Part shown: piece after piece, positions 1 to 5,748 of the stretch
Position numbering within the stretch: the stretch's first letter is position 1
Layout of the letters: every line of letters begins with the position of its first letter
Source: Candidatus Galloscillospira excrementavium
GTDB lineage: Bacteria; Bacillota; Clostridia; Oscillospirales; Oscillospiraceae
DNA: 8,010 nt
Assembly: GCA_018711785.1 (NCBI GenBank)
Contig: DVHW01000058.1
Location: 1-8,010, forward strand
Direction: 5' to 3'
Position numbers and translations under genes: made by a program
Notes under the pieces: generated by a model
The model's input: the letters and a program-made list of their open reading frames with translations, nothing else
Databases searched by the model: none
Told to the model about the DNA's origin: nothing

Positions 1-3
1 AGA

Positions 4-972
4 TCAAGCCTTGCCGTCACAGCCCAGCACATCGATGAGCTTGTGTTTGACCAGCTCCTTGATATTGGCCCGGGCGGGCTTCAGGTACTCACGGGGGTCA
101 AACTTATCAGGATGCTCCGTAAAGAACTGGCGGATAGTACCAGTCATAGCCAGGCGGAGGTCGGAATCGATGTTGATTTTGCAAACAGCAAGACGGGCTG
201 CCTGGCGGAGCTGCTCTTCCGGGATGCCTACGGCATCCGGCATCTTTCCGCCGTTCTCATTGATCATCTTCACATACTCCTGAGGCACGCTGGAGGAGCC
301 GTGGAGCACGATGGGGAATCCGGGCAGGCGCTTGGAGACCTCCTCCAGAATGTCAAAGCGCAGGGGCGGGGGGACCAGCTCTCCCTTCTCGTTGCGGGTG
401 CACTGCTCAGCAGTGAACTTGTAGGCGCCATGGCTGGTGCCGATAGCAATGGCAAGGGAGTCACAGCCAGTCTTGGAGACGAACTCCTCCACCTCTTCCG
501 GATGCGTGTAATGGGACTCCTCGGCAGAGACCTTTACGTCGTCCTCAATACCGGCCAGAGCGCCCAGCTCAGCCTCCACGACGACACCGTGGTCATGGGC
601 GTACTCCACTACTCTACGAGTGATCTCAATGTTCTCCTCAAAAGGCTTCGAGGATGCGTCGATCATCACCGAGGTGAAACCGCCGTCGATACAGCTCTTA
701 CAGGTCTCAAAATCGGGGCCGTGGTCCAGATGCAGGGCGATGGGGATCTCAGGGCACTCAATGACAGCGGCCTCGACCAATTTCACCAGATAGGTGTGGT
801 TGGCATAGGCACGGGCCCCCTTAGACACCTGAAGGATCATGGGGGCATGGACCTCTCGGGCCGCCTCTGTGATGCCCTGAACGATCTCCATGTTGTTGAC
901 ATTGAACGCGCCGACGGCGTATCCTCCGTCATAGGCCTTCCGGAACATTTCCTTTGTGGTTACCAGCGGCAT
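4..972 (-). CDS. fba: Class II fructose-bisphosphate aldolase
   Basis: Cleaves fructose 1,6-bisphosphate into glyceraldehyde 3-phosphate and dihydroxyacetone phosphate, a cytoplasmic zinc-dependent step of glycolysis. The 322-residue product shows the class II landmarks in order: LHLDHG (catalytic Asp83, metal-binding His84), EAELG (133-137), GTSHGAYK (metal-binding His181), VLHGSSS (His224) and the phosphate-binding KINIDSDLR (265-273). It is longer than the roughly 285-residue Bacillus FbaA. The extra segment around 236-260 (ENGGKMPD onward) is familiar from the longer 310-325 residue class II branch. I chose the ATG at 972 because GGGAG lies 9 bases upstream. An ATG at 981 sits directly against that site, and a GTG at 1026 would add a non-conserved charged tail. 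It follows pfkA, whose product is its substrate, after 132 bases, and a candidate promoter in that gap could express it separately. Family and function are secure. Confidence 0.96.
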   Translation of the reverse strand: MPLVTTKEMFRKAYDGGYAVGAFNVNNMEIVQGITEAAREVHAPMILQVSKGARAYANHTYLVKLVEAAVIECPEIPIALHLDHGPDFETCKSCIDGGFTSVMIDASSKPFEENIEITRRVVEYAHDHGVVVEAELGALAGIEDDVKVSAEESHYTHPEEVEEFVSKTGCDSLAIAIGTSHGAYKFTAEQCTRNEKGELVPPPLRFDILEEVSKRLPGFPIVLHGSSSVPQEYVKMINENGGKMPDAVGIPEEQLRQAARLAVCKINIDSDLRLAMTGTIRQFFTEHPDKFDPREYLKPARANIKELVKHKLIDVLGCDGKA

Positions 973-1001
973 AAATGACATCTCCCTTTCTTGTTTGGGG
1001 T

Positions 1002-1016
1002 CCGCCTCTCCGGCGG
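1002..1016 (-). other. Small hairpin in the fba leader
   Basis: On the minus strand CCGCC, loop GGAGA, GGCGG form a perfect 5-bp GC stem about 20 bases upstream of the fba ribosome binding site. It lies inside the leader predicted from the promoter at 1040-1068. No T-run follows it, so it is not a terminator. It may stabilise the 5' end of the transcript; no function is shown. Confidence 0.3.
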
Positions 1017-1039
1017 CACTGGGCACAGCTCACAGGTCA

Positions 1040-1068
1040 ATTTTATCAGCCCAGCCGAGCAAATGCAA
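1040..1068 (-). promoter_or_regulatory. Candidate sigma-A promoter for fba
   Basis: The minus strand reads TTGCAT (1068-1063), a 17-base spacer, then TAAAAT (1045-1040), preceded by TGA to give an extended -10 (TGnTAAAAT). The -35 matches TTGACA only in its first three bases, so the extended -10 carries the prediction. Transcription would begin near 1033, leaving a leader of about 60 bases before fba. The same ten bases, CTGATAAAAT, occur at the coaX promoter. Confidence 0.5.
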
Positions 1069-1083
1069 GGGGCAAGGCAAATT

Positions 1084-1100
1084 CAGGGATTCTCTCCCTG
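1084..1100 (-). terminator. Weak hairpin after pfkA
   Basis: Directly after the pfkA stop, the minus strand has CAGGGA, loop GAGAA, TCCCTG (6-bp stem) followed by AATTTGCC. The T-run is very short, so this would be at best a partial terminator or a processing site between pfkA and fba. Confidence 0.3.
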
Positions 1101-1104
1101 CCGG

Positions 1105-2085
1105 TCAGTTGACCGAGGAAAGATCCCGCAGGACGATATATGCCTGCTCGTCGATTCCCTTCTTCATGCTCAGTGCTTCTGTGATATCAAAGTCCACGTA
1201 GTCGTTGTTCTGCATGCAGACCACGCGGTCGGTTTTTCCCTCCAGCAGGAGCTTGACCGCATTGTAGCCCATATAAGTAGCGGCCACCCGGTCCCTGGAG
1301 GTGGGAGCCCCTCCCCGCTGGACATGCCCCAGGACGGTGACGCGGACGTCCAGAGCAGTCGTATCATGGATTTTCTTGGCGATCTCATAAGAGTCGCCCA
1401 CACCCTCGGCCACGATGATCATAAAGTGGGTGCGGCCAATGAGGCGAGCGTCCCGGATGGGCTCGATGACGTCCCGATCCAGGTCCACCTCTTTTTCGGG
1501 AATCAGCACGGCTGTGGCGCCGCAGCCCATCCCCACGTTCAGTGCCAGGTGGCCGGCGTTATGCCCCATGACCTCTACCACCGAGCAGCGCTCGTGGGAC
1601 TGCATGGTGTCCTGGAGCTTATCCGTGGCGTCCAGGGCAGTGTTGCAGGCAGTGTCGAAACCGATGGTATAGGAGGAGCAGGCAATGTCATTGTCAATGG
1701 TACCGGGGATGCCGATGACCGCGATGCCCCGTTGGGCCAGATCGTGCAGACCGCGGAACGTGCCGTCACCGCCAATGCCGACAATGCCGTCCAGGCCCAG
1801 CATCTTACAGGTGGCCACAGCCTTTTCCTGCCCCAGCTCCGTGCGGAACTCCTCACTGCGGGCAGAGTAGAGAATCGTGCCGCCCCGGCGGGAGATGCCG
1901 CTGACGGATGTCGCATTCATGGTGATGAAGTCGCCATTGATGAGGCCGGTAAAACCGCGGCGGATCCCCACACACTCCACTCCGTGGTGGATGGCAGCGC
2001 GGACAACAGCGCGGATGGCAGCATTCATGCCCGGGGCGTCACCGCCGCTGGTGAGGATGCCGATGCGACGAATGGTATTTTCCAT
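1105..2085 (-). CDS. pfkA: ATP-dependent 6-phosphofructokinase
   Basis: Phosphorylates fructose 6-phosphate to fructose 1,6-bisphosphate, the committed step of glycolysis, in the cytoplasm. The 326 residues match the usual bacterial PfkA length. Motifs in order: LTSGGDAPGMN (11-21), GGDGTF (105-110), PGTIDND (127-133, catalytic Asp131), HER (Arg166), VMGHNAG (172-178), AEG (Glu227) and LGHVQRGG (252-259, His254 and Arg257). Gly108 and Gly128 occupy the two positions (104 and 124 in E. coli) that mark ATP rather than pyrophosphate as donor. Oddity: by hand alignment to E. coli PfkA, most PEP/ADP effector-site residues are changed (Arg54 to Ala58, Asp59 to Gly63, Arg154 to Gln158, Glu187 to Thr191, position 211 to Ile216), while Arg25 and Arg29 remain. 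The start has AGGAGG 11 bases upstream, overlapping the purB stop, which implies coupled translation in an operon with purB. Confidence 0.96.
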   Translation of the reverse strand: MENTIRRIGILTSGGDAPGMNAAIRAVVRAAIHHGVECVGIRRGFTGLINGDFITMNATSVSGISRRGGTILYSARSEEFRTELGQEKAVATCKMLGLDGIVGIGGDGTFRGLHDLAQRGIAVIGIPGTIDNDIACSSYTIGFDTACNTALDATDKLQDTMQSHERCSVVEVMGHNAGHLALNVGMGCGATAVLIPEKEVDLDRDVIEPIRDARLIGRTHFMIIVAEGVGDSYEIAKKIHDTTALDVRVTVLGHVQRGGAPTSRDRVAATYMGYNAVKLLLEGKTDRVVCMQNNDYVDFDITEALSMKKGIDEQAYIVLRDLSSVN

Positions 2086-2096
2086 AGTAATAAAGA

Positions 2097-2102
2097 CCTC
2101 CT
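2097..2102 (-). promoter_or_regulatory. pfkA ribosome binding site overlapping the purB stop
   Basis: AGGAGG on the minus strand shares two bases with the TAG stop of purB (2103-2101). The next ATG lies 11 bases downstream. A ribosome terminating on purB therefore sits on the pfkA initiation site, the arrangement expected for translational coupling. It also fixes the pfkA start at 2085. Confidence 0.8.
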
Positions 2103-3540
2103 AAACCTTCAGCTCCGTTATGGTCCCCTGGAGCGCATACGCATAGTGCTCTAACACCGGAGAGACCGTATCCCGCAGGAATTCCGTGACCTGCTCCGGG
2201 CAGCGGCCTATATAGCGGCCGGGCTCGAGATGGGCGGTGAGCTCCTCCCGGCTCATGCCGAACAGCGGGTCGGCGGCAATCAGGTCGATCAGGTTATTGG
2301 CCTCTCCCCTGTCCTTGATGTTCTTCCCGGCCTCCAGAGAGTGGACCCGGATGCGCTCGTGGAGCTCCTGGCGGTTCCCGCCCCGCTTCACCGCGTCCAT
2401 CATGATATTCTCCGTGGCCATGAAGGGGAGCTCCTCCAGAACATGGCGCCGGATGACCTTCTCGTGGACCACCAGCCCGCCGGCTACGTTGTCGTAGATA
2501 TTGAGGATGGCGTCCACGGCCAAAAAGGCCTCCGGGACGGAGATGCGCTTATTGGCCGAGTCGTCCAGAGTGCGCTCGAACCACTGGGTGGCCGCCGTGA
2601 ATGCCGGGTTCTGGGCATCGGCCATGACATACCGGGCCAGGGCGCAGATACGCTCACAGCGCATGGGGTTGCGCTTGTAGGGCATGGCCGAGGAGCCGAT
2701 CTGATGGGCCTCAAAGGGCTCCTCTACCTCCTTGAGGTGGCAGAGCAGGCGCAGGTCGGTGGCGAACTTGCTGGCGCTCTGGGCGATGCCGGACAAGGTG
2801 GCCAGGACAGCTGCGTCCACCTTCCGGGAGTAGGTCTGGCCCGAGACAGGGACGACGGCCTCAAAGCCCATTTCCCGGGCAATCTTCCGCTCCAGCTCCT
2901 TGACCTTCTCGTGGTCCCCCTCGAAGAGCTCCAGGAAGCTGGCCTGGGTGCCGGTGGTGCCCTTGGAGCCGAGGAGCTTCAGGTGGGAGATGCGGTACTC
3001 CACCTCCTCCAGGTCCTGGAGAAGGTCGTTCATCCAAAGGGTGGTCCTCTTCCCTACGGTCACCATCTGGGCGGGCTGAAAATGGGTAAAGCCCAGGGTG
3101 GGCAGAGCCTTATATTGGTCGGCAAAGGCGGCCAGACGGCCCAGCACCCGGACCAGCTTATCCCGGAGCATCTGAAGGCCCTCCCGCATCAGGATGATGT
3201 CGGTGTTGTCCCCCACGTAGCAGCTGGTGGCCCCCAGATGGATGATGGGCATGGCCTTGGGGCACTGCTCCCCATAGGCGTGGATGTGGGCCATGACGTC
3301 GTGGCGGAGCTCCTTCTCCCACCGGGCGGCCGCGTCGTAGTTGATGTCGTCCAGATGGGACTCCATCTCGCTGACCTGCTCCTGGGTGATGGGCAGGCCC
3401 AGCTCCATTTCCGCCCGGGCCAGCGCCACCCAGAGGCGGCGCCAGGTGGAGAACTTCTTGTCTGCGGAGAACAGGTAGAGCATCTCGTCGCTGGCATAGC
3501 GGGAGGCCAGCGGGCTCTGATAGACATTGGTCTGCTCCAT
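2101..3540 (-). CDS. purB: Adenylosuccinate lyase, long eukaryote-like form
   Basis: Cleaves SAICAR to AICAR and adenylosuccinate to AMP, releasing fumarate in both cases; it acts twice in cytoplasmic purine synthesis as a homotetramer. The 479-residue product carries the fumarase/aspartase superfamily signature GSSAMPYKRNP (282-292, with the catalytic-loop Ser283), TLGFTHFQPAQ (148-158, catalytic His153), RHD (79-81), HLGATSCYVGDNTD (101-114), KGTTGTQASF (193-202) and QWFERTLDDSAN (319-330). It is about 45 residues longer than the roughly 430-residue Bacillus type. From memory it follows the human enzyme nearly block for block, starting at SPLASRY (9-15). The ATG has AAAGGAG 5 bases upstream. 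It is the first gene of the purB-pfkA unit, preceded by a candidate promoter and a hairpin that can mask its ribosome binding site. Function is secure; the origin of the long form is open. Confidence 0.97.
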   Translation of the reverse strand: MEQTNVYQSPLASRYASDEMLYLFSADKKFSTWRRLWVALARAEMELGLPITQEQVSEMESHLDDINYDAAARWEKELRHDVMAHIHAYGEQCPKAMPIIHLGATSCYVGDNTDIILMREGLQMLRDKLVRVLGRLAAFADQYKALPTLGFTHFQPAQMVTVGKRTTLWMNDLLQDLEEVEYRISHLKLLGSKGTTGTQASFLELFEGDHEKVKELERKIAREMGFEAVVPVSGQTYSRKVDAAVLATLSGIAQSASKFATDLRLLCHLKEVEEPFEAHQIGSSAMPYKRNPMRCERICALARYVMADAQNPAFTAATQWFERTLDDSANKRISVPEAFLAVDAILNIYDNVAGGLVVHEKVIRRHVLEELPFMATENIMMDAVKRGGNRQELHERIRVHSLEAGKNIKDRGEANNLIDLIAADPLFGMSREELTAHLEPGRYIGRCPEQVTEFLRDTVSPVLEHYAYALQGTITELKV

Positions 3541-3546
3541 GGCAAC

Positions 3547-3564
3547 TCCTTTCGTTAGAAAGAA
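3547..3564 (-). promoter_or_regulatory. Hairpin masking the purB ribosome binding site
   Basis: On the minus strand TTCTTTC, loop TAAC, GAAAGGA forms a 7-bp stem (one G-U pair) whose 3' arm contains the AAAGGAG ribosome binding site of purB. The same CTTTC arm can instead pair with an upstream GAAAG (3575-3571), which would release the site. This is seen in sequence; the regulatory role is inference. Confidence 0.4.
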
Positions 3565-3587
3565 CGATTACTTTCGCTCGAACGTTT
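3549..3587 (-). repeat. Imperfect tandem repeat in the purB leader
   Basis: In plus-strand reading, CTTTCG-(7 bases)-GAACGATT (3549-3569) is followed by CTTTCG-(3 bases)-GAACGTTT (3571-3587). The two GAACGWTT cores are 18 bases apart in the same orientation, and they vaguely recall the CGAAC core of Firmicute PurR boxes. The repeat sits between the candidate promoter and the purB start, so it could be a protein operator or part of an RNA switch. Confidence 0.35.
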
Positions 3588-3596
3588 TCCTGCATT

Positions 3597-3625
3597 AGCA
3601 TATCACAAAATGAGAGCGGGCACAA
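3597..3625 (-). promoter_or_regulatory. Candidate promoter for purB-pfkA
   Basis: The minus strand shows TTGTGC (3625-3620), a 17-base spacer and TATGCT (3602-3597) preceded by TGA, an extended -10. The -35 is weak (TTG only) and lies in the loop of the terminator hairpin at 3611-3637, so the end of one unit and the start of the next overlap. Transcription would begin near 3590, giving a leader of about 50 bases that contains the repeats and hairpin. Confidence 0.4.
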
Positions 3626-3637
3626 GGCCCGCTCTCA
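3611..3637 (-). terminator. Terminator after the aminotransferase gene
   Basis: A perfect 11-bp inverted repeat (TGAGAGCGGGC, 5-base loop, GCCCGCTCTCA) lies 55 bases after the aminotransferase stop. On the minus strand it is preceded by AAAAATTTTT and followed by TTTTGTGAT. The stem is strong and the T-run modest (four), so partial readthrough into purB is possible. Confidence 0.65.
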
Positions 3638-3691
3638 AAAAATTTTTCCTTTGACAGGGCCTCGGTTTTCAAGCGGCAGTTCTCCGCCGGC

Positions 3692-4882
3692 TCACTCGGC
3701 CAGGAATTTCTCCAGCCGCTTCAGGCCCTCTTTGATATTGTCCATGGAGGTGGCATAGGACCAGCGCACAAAGGTGGGCGCACCAAAACCGGTGCAGGGC
3801 ACCACGGCCACCAGACCGTGCTTGAGGAAGGCGTCCGCAAAATCGTCCGCGTCCTTGATCTCCGCTCCGTGGAGGGTGCGGCCGATGAGCTGCTCCACAT
3901 TCATCATCACGTAAAAGGCCCCCTCCGGCTTGAGGCAGCTGACCCCGGGGATGGCGTTCATGTGCTCGACGATATAGTTACGCCGCTCTTCAAAAGCCTG
4001 CCGCATCCGCTCGGTCTCCTCCTGGGAGCCGGCCAGGGCGGTCACCGCAGCCTTCTGGGAGATGGAGCAGGGGGAGCCGGTGGAGTGGCTGACATAGTTG
4101 GCCATCACCTTGGCCACCGGCGCGCTGGCGCAGGCGTACCCGATGCGCCAGCCGGTCATGGCATAGGACTTGGAGACCCCGTTGATGATGATGGAGCGCT
4201 CCTTGATCTCCTCCCCCAGGGAGGCGAGGCTGGTGAAGGTCCGCCCGTCATAGAGCAGGCCGTAGTAGATCTCGTCGTCCACCACATACAGGTCGTTCCT
4301 GACGCACACGTCGGCCAGGGCCTGGAGCTCCTCCCGGCTGTAAACCATGCCGGTGGGGTTGGAGGGGTTGTTGAGGATCAGGGCCTTGGTCTTGGGGGTG
4401 ACGGCGGCCTCCAGCTTTTCGGGGGTGAGCTTGAAATGCTCGGCCTCGGTGGCGGTGACGACCACGGGGGTGCCGCCTACCATCTTAATGAGCTCATAGT
4501 AGCTCACCCAGAAGGGCGCGGGCAGGATGACCTCATCACCGGGGTTGACCAGGGCCCGCAGGGCGAGATAGACCGCGTGCTTGGCGCCGCTGGTGGCCAC
4601 CACCTGGCTGGGCTGGTACTCCAGGCCGCAGTCGGCCTTCATCCGATCGCAGATGGCCTGGCGCAGCTCCACCGTGCCGGCGGCGGGGGTGTAGCGGGTA
4701 AAGTTGTTCTCAATGGCGGCAATGCCGGCGGCCTTGATATCATCCGGGGTATTGAAATCGGGCTCGCCGGCGCCAAAGCCGATGACGTCGATCCCGTCGG
4801 CCTTCATCTGCTTGAACATGGAATCGATGGCCATGGTGGTGGATGCCTGGACTGCGCTTGCAATTTCGGACAGCTGCTTCAA
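3692..4882 (-). CDS. aspB: Aspartate aminotransferase, class I (AspB-like)
   Basis: A PLP enzyme that interconverts aspartate plus 2-oxoglutarate with oxaloacetate plus glutamate in the cytoplasm. The 396-residue product shows the fold-type I, subgroup I-gamma signature. Numbered from the TTG start: FGAGEPDF (36-43), YTPAAG (64-69), SGAKHA (98-103), NNPSNPTG (171-178, Asn175), DEIY (203-206, Asp203 and Tyr206), INGVSKSYAMTGWRIGY (233-249, PLP lysine Lys238 and Arg246) and FVRWSYA (371-377, substrate-carboxylate Arg373). It resembles Bacillus AspB throughout. I prefer the TTG at 4882: GGAGGAG lies exactly 6 bases upstream and the N-terminus then matches the family. The ATG at 4906 has no ribosome binding site and would translate that motif. 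The gene stands alone between its own promoter and terminator. Aspartate made here feeds PurB's pathway. A related I-gamma aminotransferase with other amino-acid preference cannot be excluded. Confidence 0.93.
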   Translation of the reverse strand: MKQLSEIASAVQASTTMAIDSMFKQMKADGIDVIGFGAGEPDFNTPDDIKAAGIAAIENNFTRYTPAAGTVELRQAICDRMKADCGLEYQPSQVVATSGAKHAVYLALRALVNPGDEVILPAPFWVSYYELIKMVGGTPVVVTATEAEHFKLTPEKLEAAVTPKTKALILNNPSNPTGMVYSREELQALADVCVRNDLYVVDDEIYYGLLYDGRTFTSLASLGEEIKERSIIINGVSKSYAMTGWRIGYACASAPVAKVMANYVSHSTGSPCSISQKAAVTALAGSQEETERMRQAFEERRNYIVEHMNAIPGVSCLKPEGAFYVMMNVEQLIGRTLHGAEIKDADDFADAFLKHGLVAVVPCTGFGAPTFVRWSYATSMDNIKEGLKRLEKFLAE

Positions 4883-4888
4883 GATGAT

Positions 4889-4895
4889 CTCCTCC
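4889..4895 (-). promoter_or_regulatory. Ribosome binding site that sets the aminotransferase start
   Basis: GGAGGAG on the minus strand lies 6 bases upstream of TTG (4882-4880) and 8 bases inside the ORF that would start at the ATG at 4906. Its strength and spacing favour the TTG start. Confidence 0.7.
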
Positions 4896-4927
4896 AACTT
4901 AAGCATTCTTCAAAATCAGCATGACAC

Positions 4928-4956
4928 ATTATATGCCTCGACTTGCAGAATTGCAA
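4928..4956 (-). promoter_or_regulatory. Sigma-A promoter of the aminotransferase gene
   Basis: The minus strand has TTGCAA (4956-4951), a 17-base spacer and a perfect TATAAT (4933-4928). This is the best promoter match in the window. Transcription should begin near 4921, giving a leader of about 40 bases to the TTG start. Confidence 0.78.
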
Positions 4957-4957
4957 G
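4942..4957. promoter_or_regulatory. Palindrome over the aminotransferase -35, possible operator
   Basis: CTTGCA-GAAT-TGCAAG is a perfect inverted repeat with 6-bp arms covering the -35 hexamer and the upstream part of the spacer. The position suits a dimeric repressor. I cannot match the motif to a known regulator. Confidence 0.4.
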
Positions 4958-5007
4958 ACCATTTTTTTCTGATTCCCCGCTATTTTGCATGGGCAAAAGA
5001 GAGAAAA

Positions 5008-5044
5008 TGCAAAACTGCCCACCCAGTTGGGTAGGCAGTTTGCA
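5008..5044 (-). terminator. Terminator after the ECF S-component gene
   Basis: On the minus strand AAACTGCC-T-ACCC, loop AACT, GGGT-G-GGCAGTTT forms a 13-bp stem with one G-U pair. Outer TGC/GCA pairs extend it past a single-base bulge. The internal pair is G-U as RNA only on this strand (C-A on the other), which supports the orientation. It lies 22 bases after the stop and is followed by TTTTGCATTTT. Confidence 0.7.
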
Positions 5045-5065
5045 AAAGAATGAAAATTTTCCTGC

Positions 5066-5653
5066 TCAGGCGCCGCGCCGGGCGGAGACCACGCGCACGA
5101 TGACCGTGCTCAGCACCAGGTTGATGGCCAGCTCCAGCAGGAAATTGAGTCCCACCAGACCAGTGATAATGTAGAGCACTAGATCTGTTCCTCCGGCCCA
5201 GGCCACCAGTGTGTCATGATAGAGGAAGAACAGGGCCAGGCAGAAGATCCCCGTGTTCACCACCGGGCAGACGATGCCTGCGGTGATGGAGGCGCCCAGC
5301 GGGCTGCGCTTGGCAACCGCCCGGTAGACCGCGCCGGACACCAATCCGGCGGCGGCGCCCTTGACGATGCACAGGGCAAAGGTCAGGAAGGGATTGGCAG
5401 TAAACAGGACATTTCCGCCCCCGTCCCAGCCGGCCACACAGGCCAGGAAAACTACGATGCCGAATACAGTCCCCAGCCACGCCCCGGCGCCGACGCCGTA
5501 CATGGCCGCCCCGATGATAATGGGGGCCAGGGCCAGGGTGGGCGCCACGATGCCCACACGGACGAACATACTTGCGACTAACTGCAGGACTATGACAATG
5601 GCCGTCATCAGGGCCAGTCCTGTCAGTCGTCTGGTCTTCTCGCTTGCTCTCAT
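5066..5653 (-). CDS. ECF transporter S component, possibly for pantothenate
   Basis: A 195-residue integral membrane protein with about six hydrophobic segments (roughly 10-29, 33-53, 54-76, 85-111, 119-145 and 156-189) and a basic N-terminus and C-terminal tail. Size, topology, the A14xxxA18 pattern in helix 1 and the NPFLTF...KGAAAGLVSG stretch (87-107) fit the substrate-binding subunit of an energy-coupling-factor vitamin transporter. Such subunits bind a vitamin and dock on a shared EcfA/EcfA'/EcfT module, which is not in this window. The start at 5653 has AGGAGG 11 bases upstream. It lies 95 bases downstream of coaX on the same strand with no clear terminator between, so pantothenate is the natural substrate guess (PanT-like). 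This rests on neighbourhood only; another vitamin is possible. The ECF family call is fairly firm, the substrate is not. Confidence 0.75.
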   Translation of the reverse strand: MRASEKTRRLTGLALMTAIVIVLQLVASMFVRVGIVAPTLALAPIIIGAAMYGVGAGAWLGTVFGIVVFLACVAGWDGGGNVLFTANPFLTFALCIVKGAAAGLVSGAVYRAVAKRSPLGASITAGIVCPVVNTGIFCLALFFLYHDTLVAWAGGTDLVLYIITGLVGLNFLLELAINLVLSTVIVRVVSARRGA

Positions 5654-5671
5654 ATCAAATTTTACCTCCTG

Positions 5672-5696
5672 CTGCCGCTCCTCTCAGAGGATGCAG
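5672..5696 (-). other. Hairpin just upstream of the ECF gene ribosome binding site
   Basis: The minus strand folds as CTGC-A-TCCTC, loop TGA, GAGGA-GCG-GCAG. It ends next to the GCAGGAGG ribosome binding site of the ECF gene. The 3' arm itself carries GAGAGGAG, a decoy-like second ribosome binding motif. It could modulate translation; it has no T-run, so it is not a terminator. Confidence 0.3.
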
Positions 5697-5712
5697 CGCA
5701 ATGTATTTACCC

Positions 5713-5730
5713 ACAGCCCGAAGGGACTGT
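5713..5730 (-). other. Hairpin in the coaX-ECF gap
   Basis: ACAGTCC, loop CTTC, GGGCTGT on the minus strand forms a 7-bp stem with one G-U pair, starting 19 bases after the coaX stop. GGGTAAATACAT follows rather than a T-run, so readthrough into the ECF gene is expected. It may be an RNA-processing or stability element. Confidence 0.3.
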
Positions 5731-5748
5731 TGAGTACCATGGAGTTTG

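Noticed and set aside
973..1026. GTG or upstream ATG start extending Fba by up to 18 residues
   Set aside because: The ribosome binding site GGGAG lies 9 bases from the ATG at 972, and the added residues do not look like the family.
991..2154. Long plus-strand ORF of 387 codons opposite pfkA
   Set aside because: It lies antisense to a well-conserved gene, has no family features, and results from GC-rich codons lacking stops on the opposite strand.
2230..3558. Plus-strand ORF of 442 codons opposite purB
   Set aside because: Low-complexity Gly/Leu/Val/His-rich translation, antisense shadow of purB with no ribosome binding site of note.
3671..3690. Short GC hairpin just after the aminotransferase stop
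   Set aside because: Only 4 pairs with a large loop and no T-run; the strong hairpin at 3611-3637 is the better terminator.
3818..4924. Plus-strand ORF of 368 codons opposite the aminotransferase
   Set aside because: Gly-rich shadow translation with no recognisable motif; the minus-strand gene explains the region.
4983..4998. Inverted repeat TTTTGC-ATGG-GCAAAA between the terminator and the aminotransferase promoter
   Set aside because: Short, AT-rich and part of the T-run after a terminator; no supported role.
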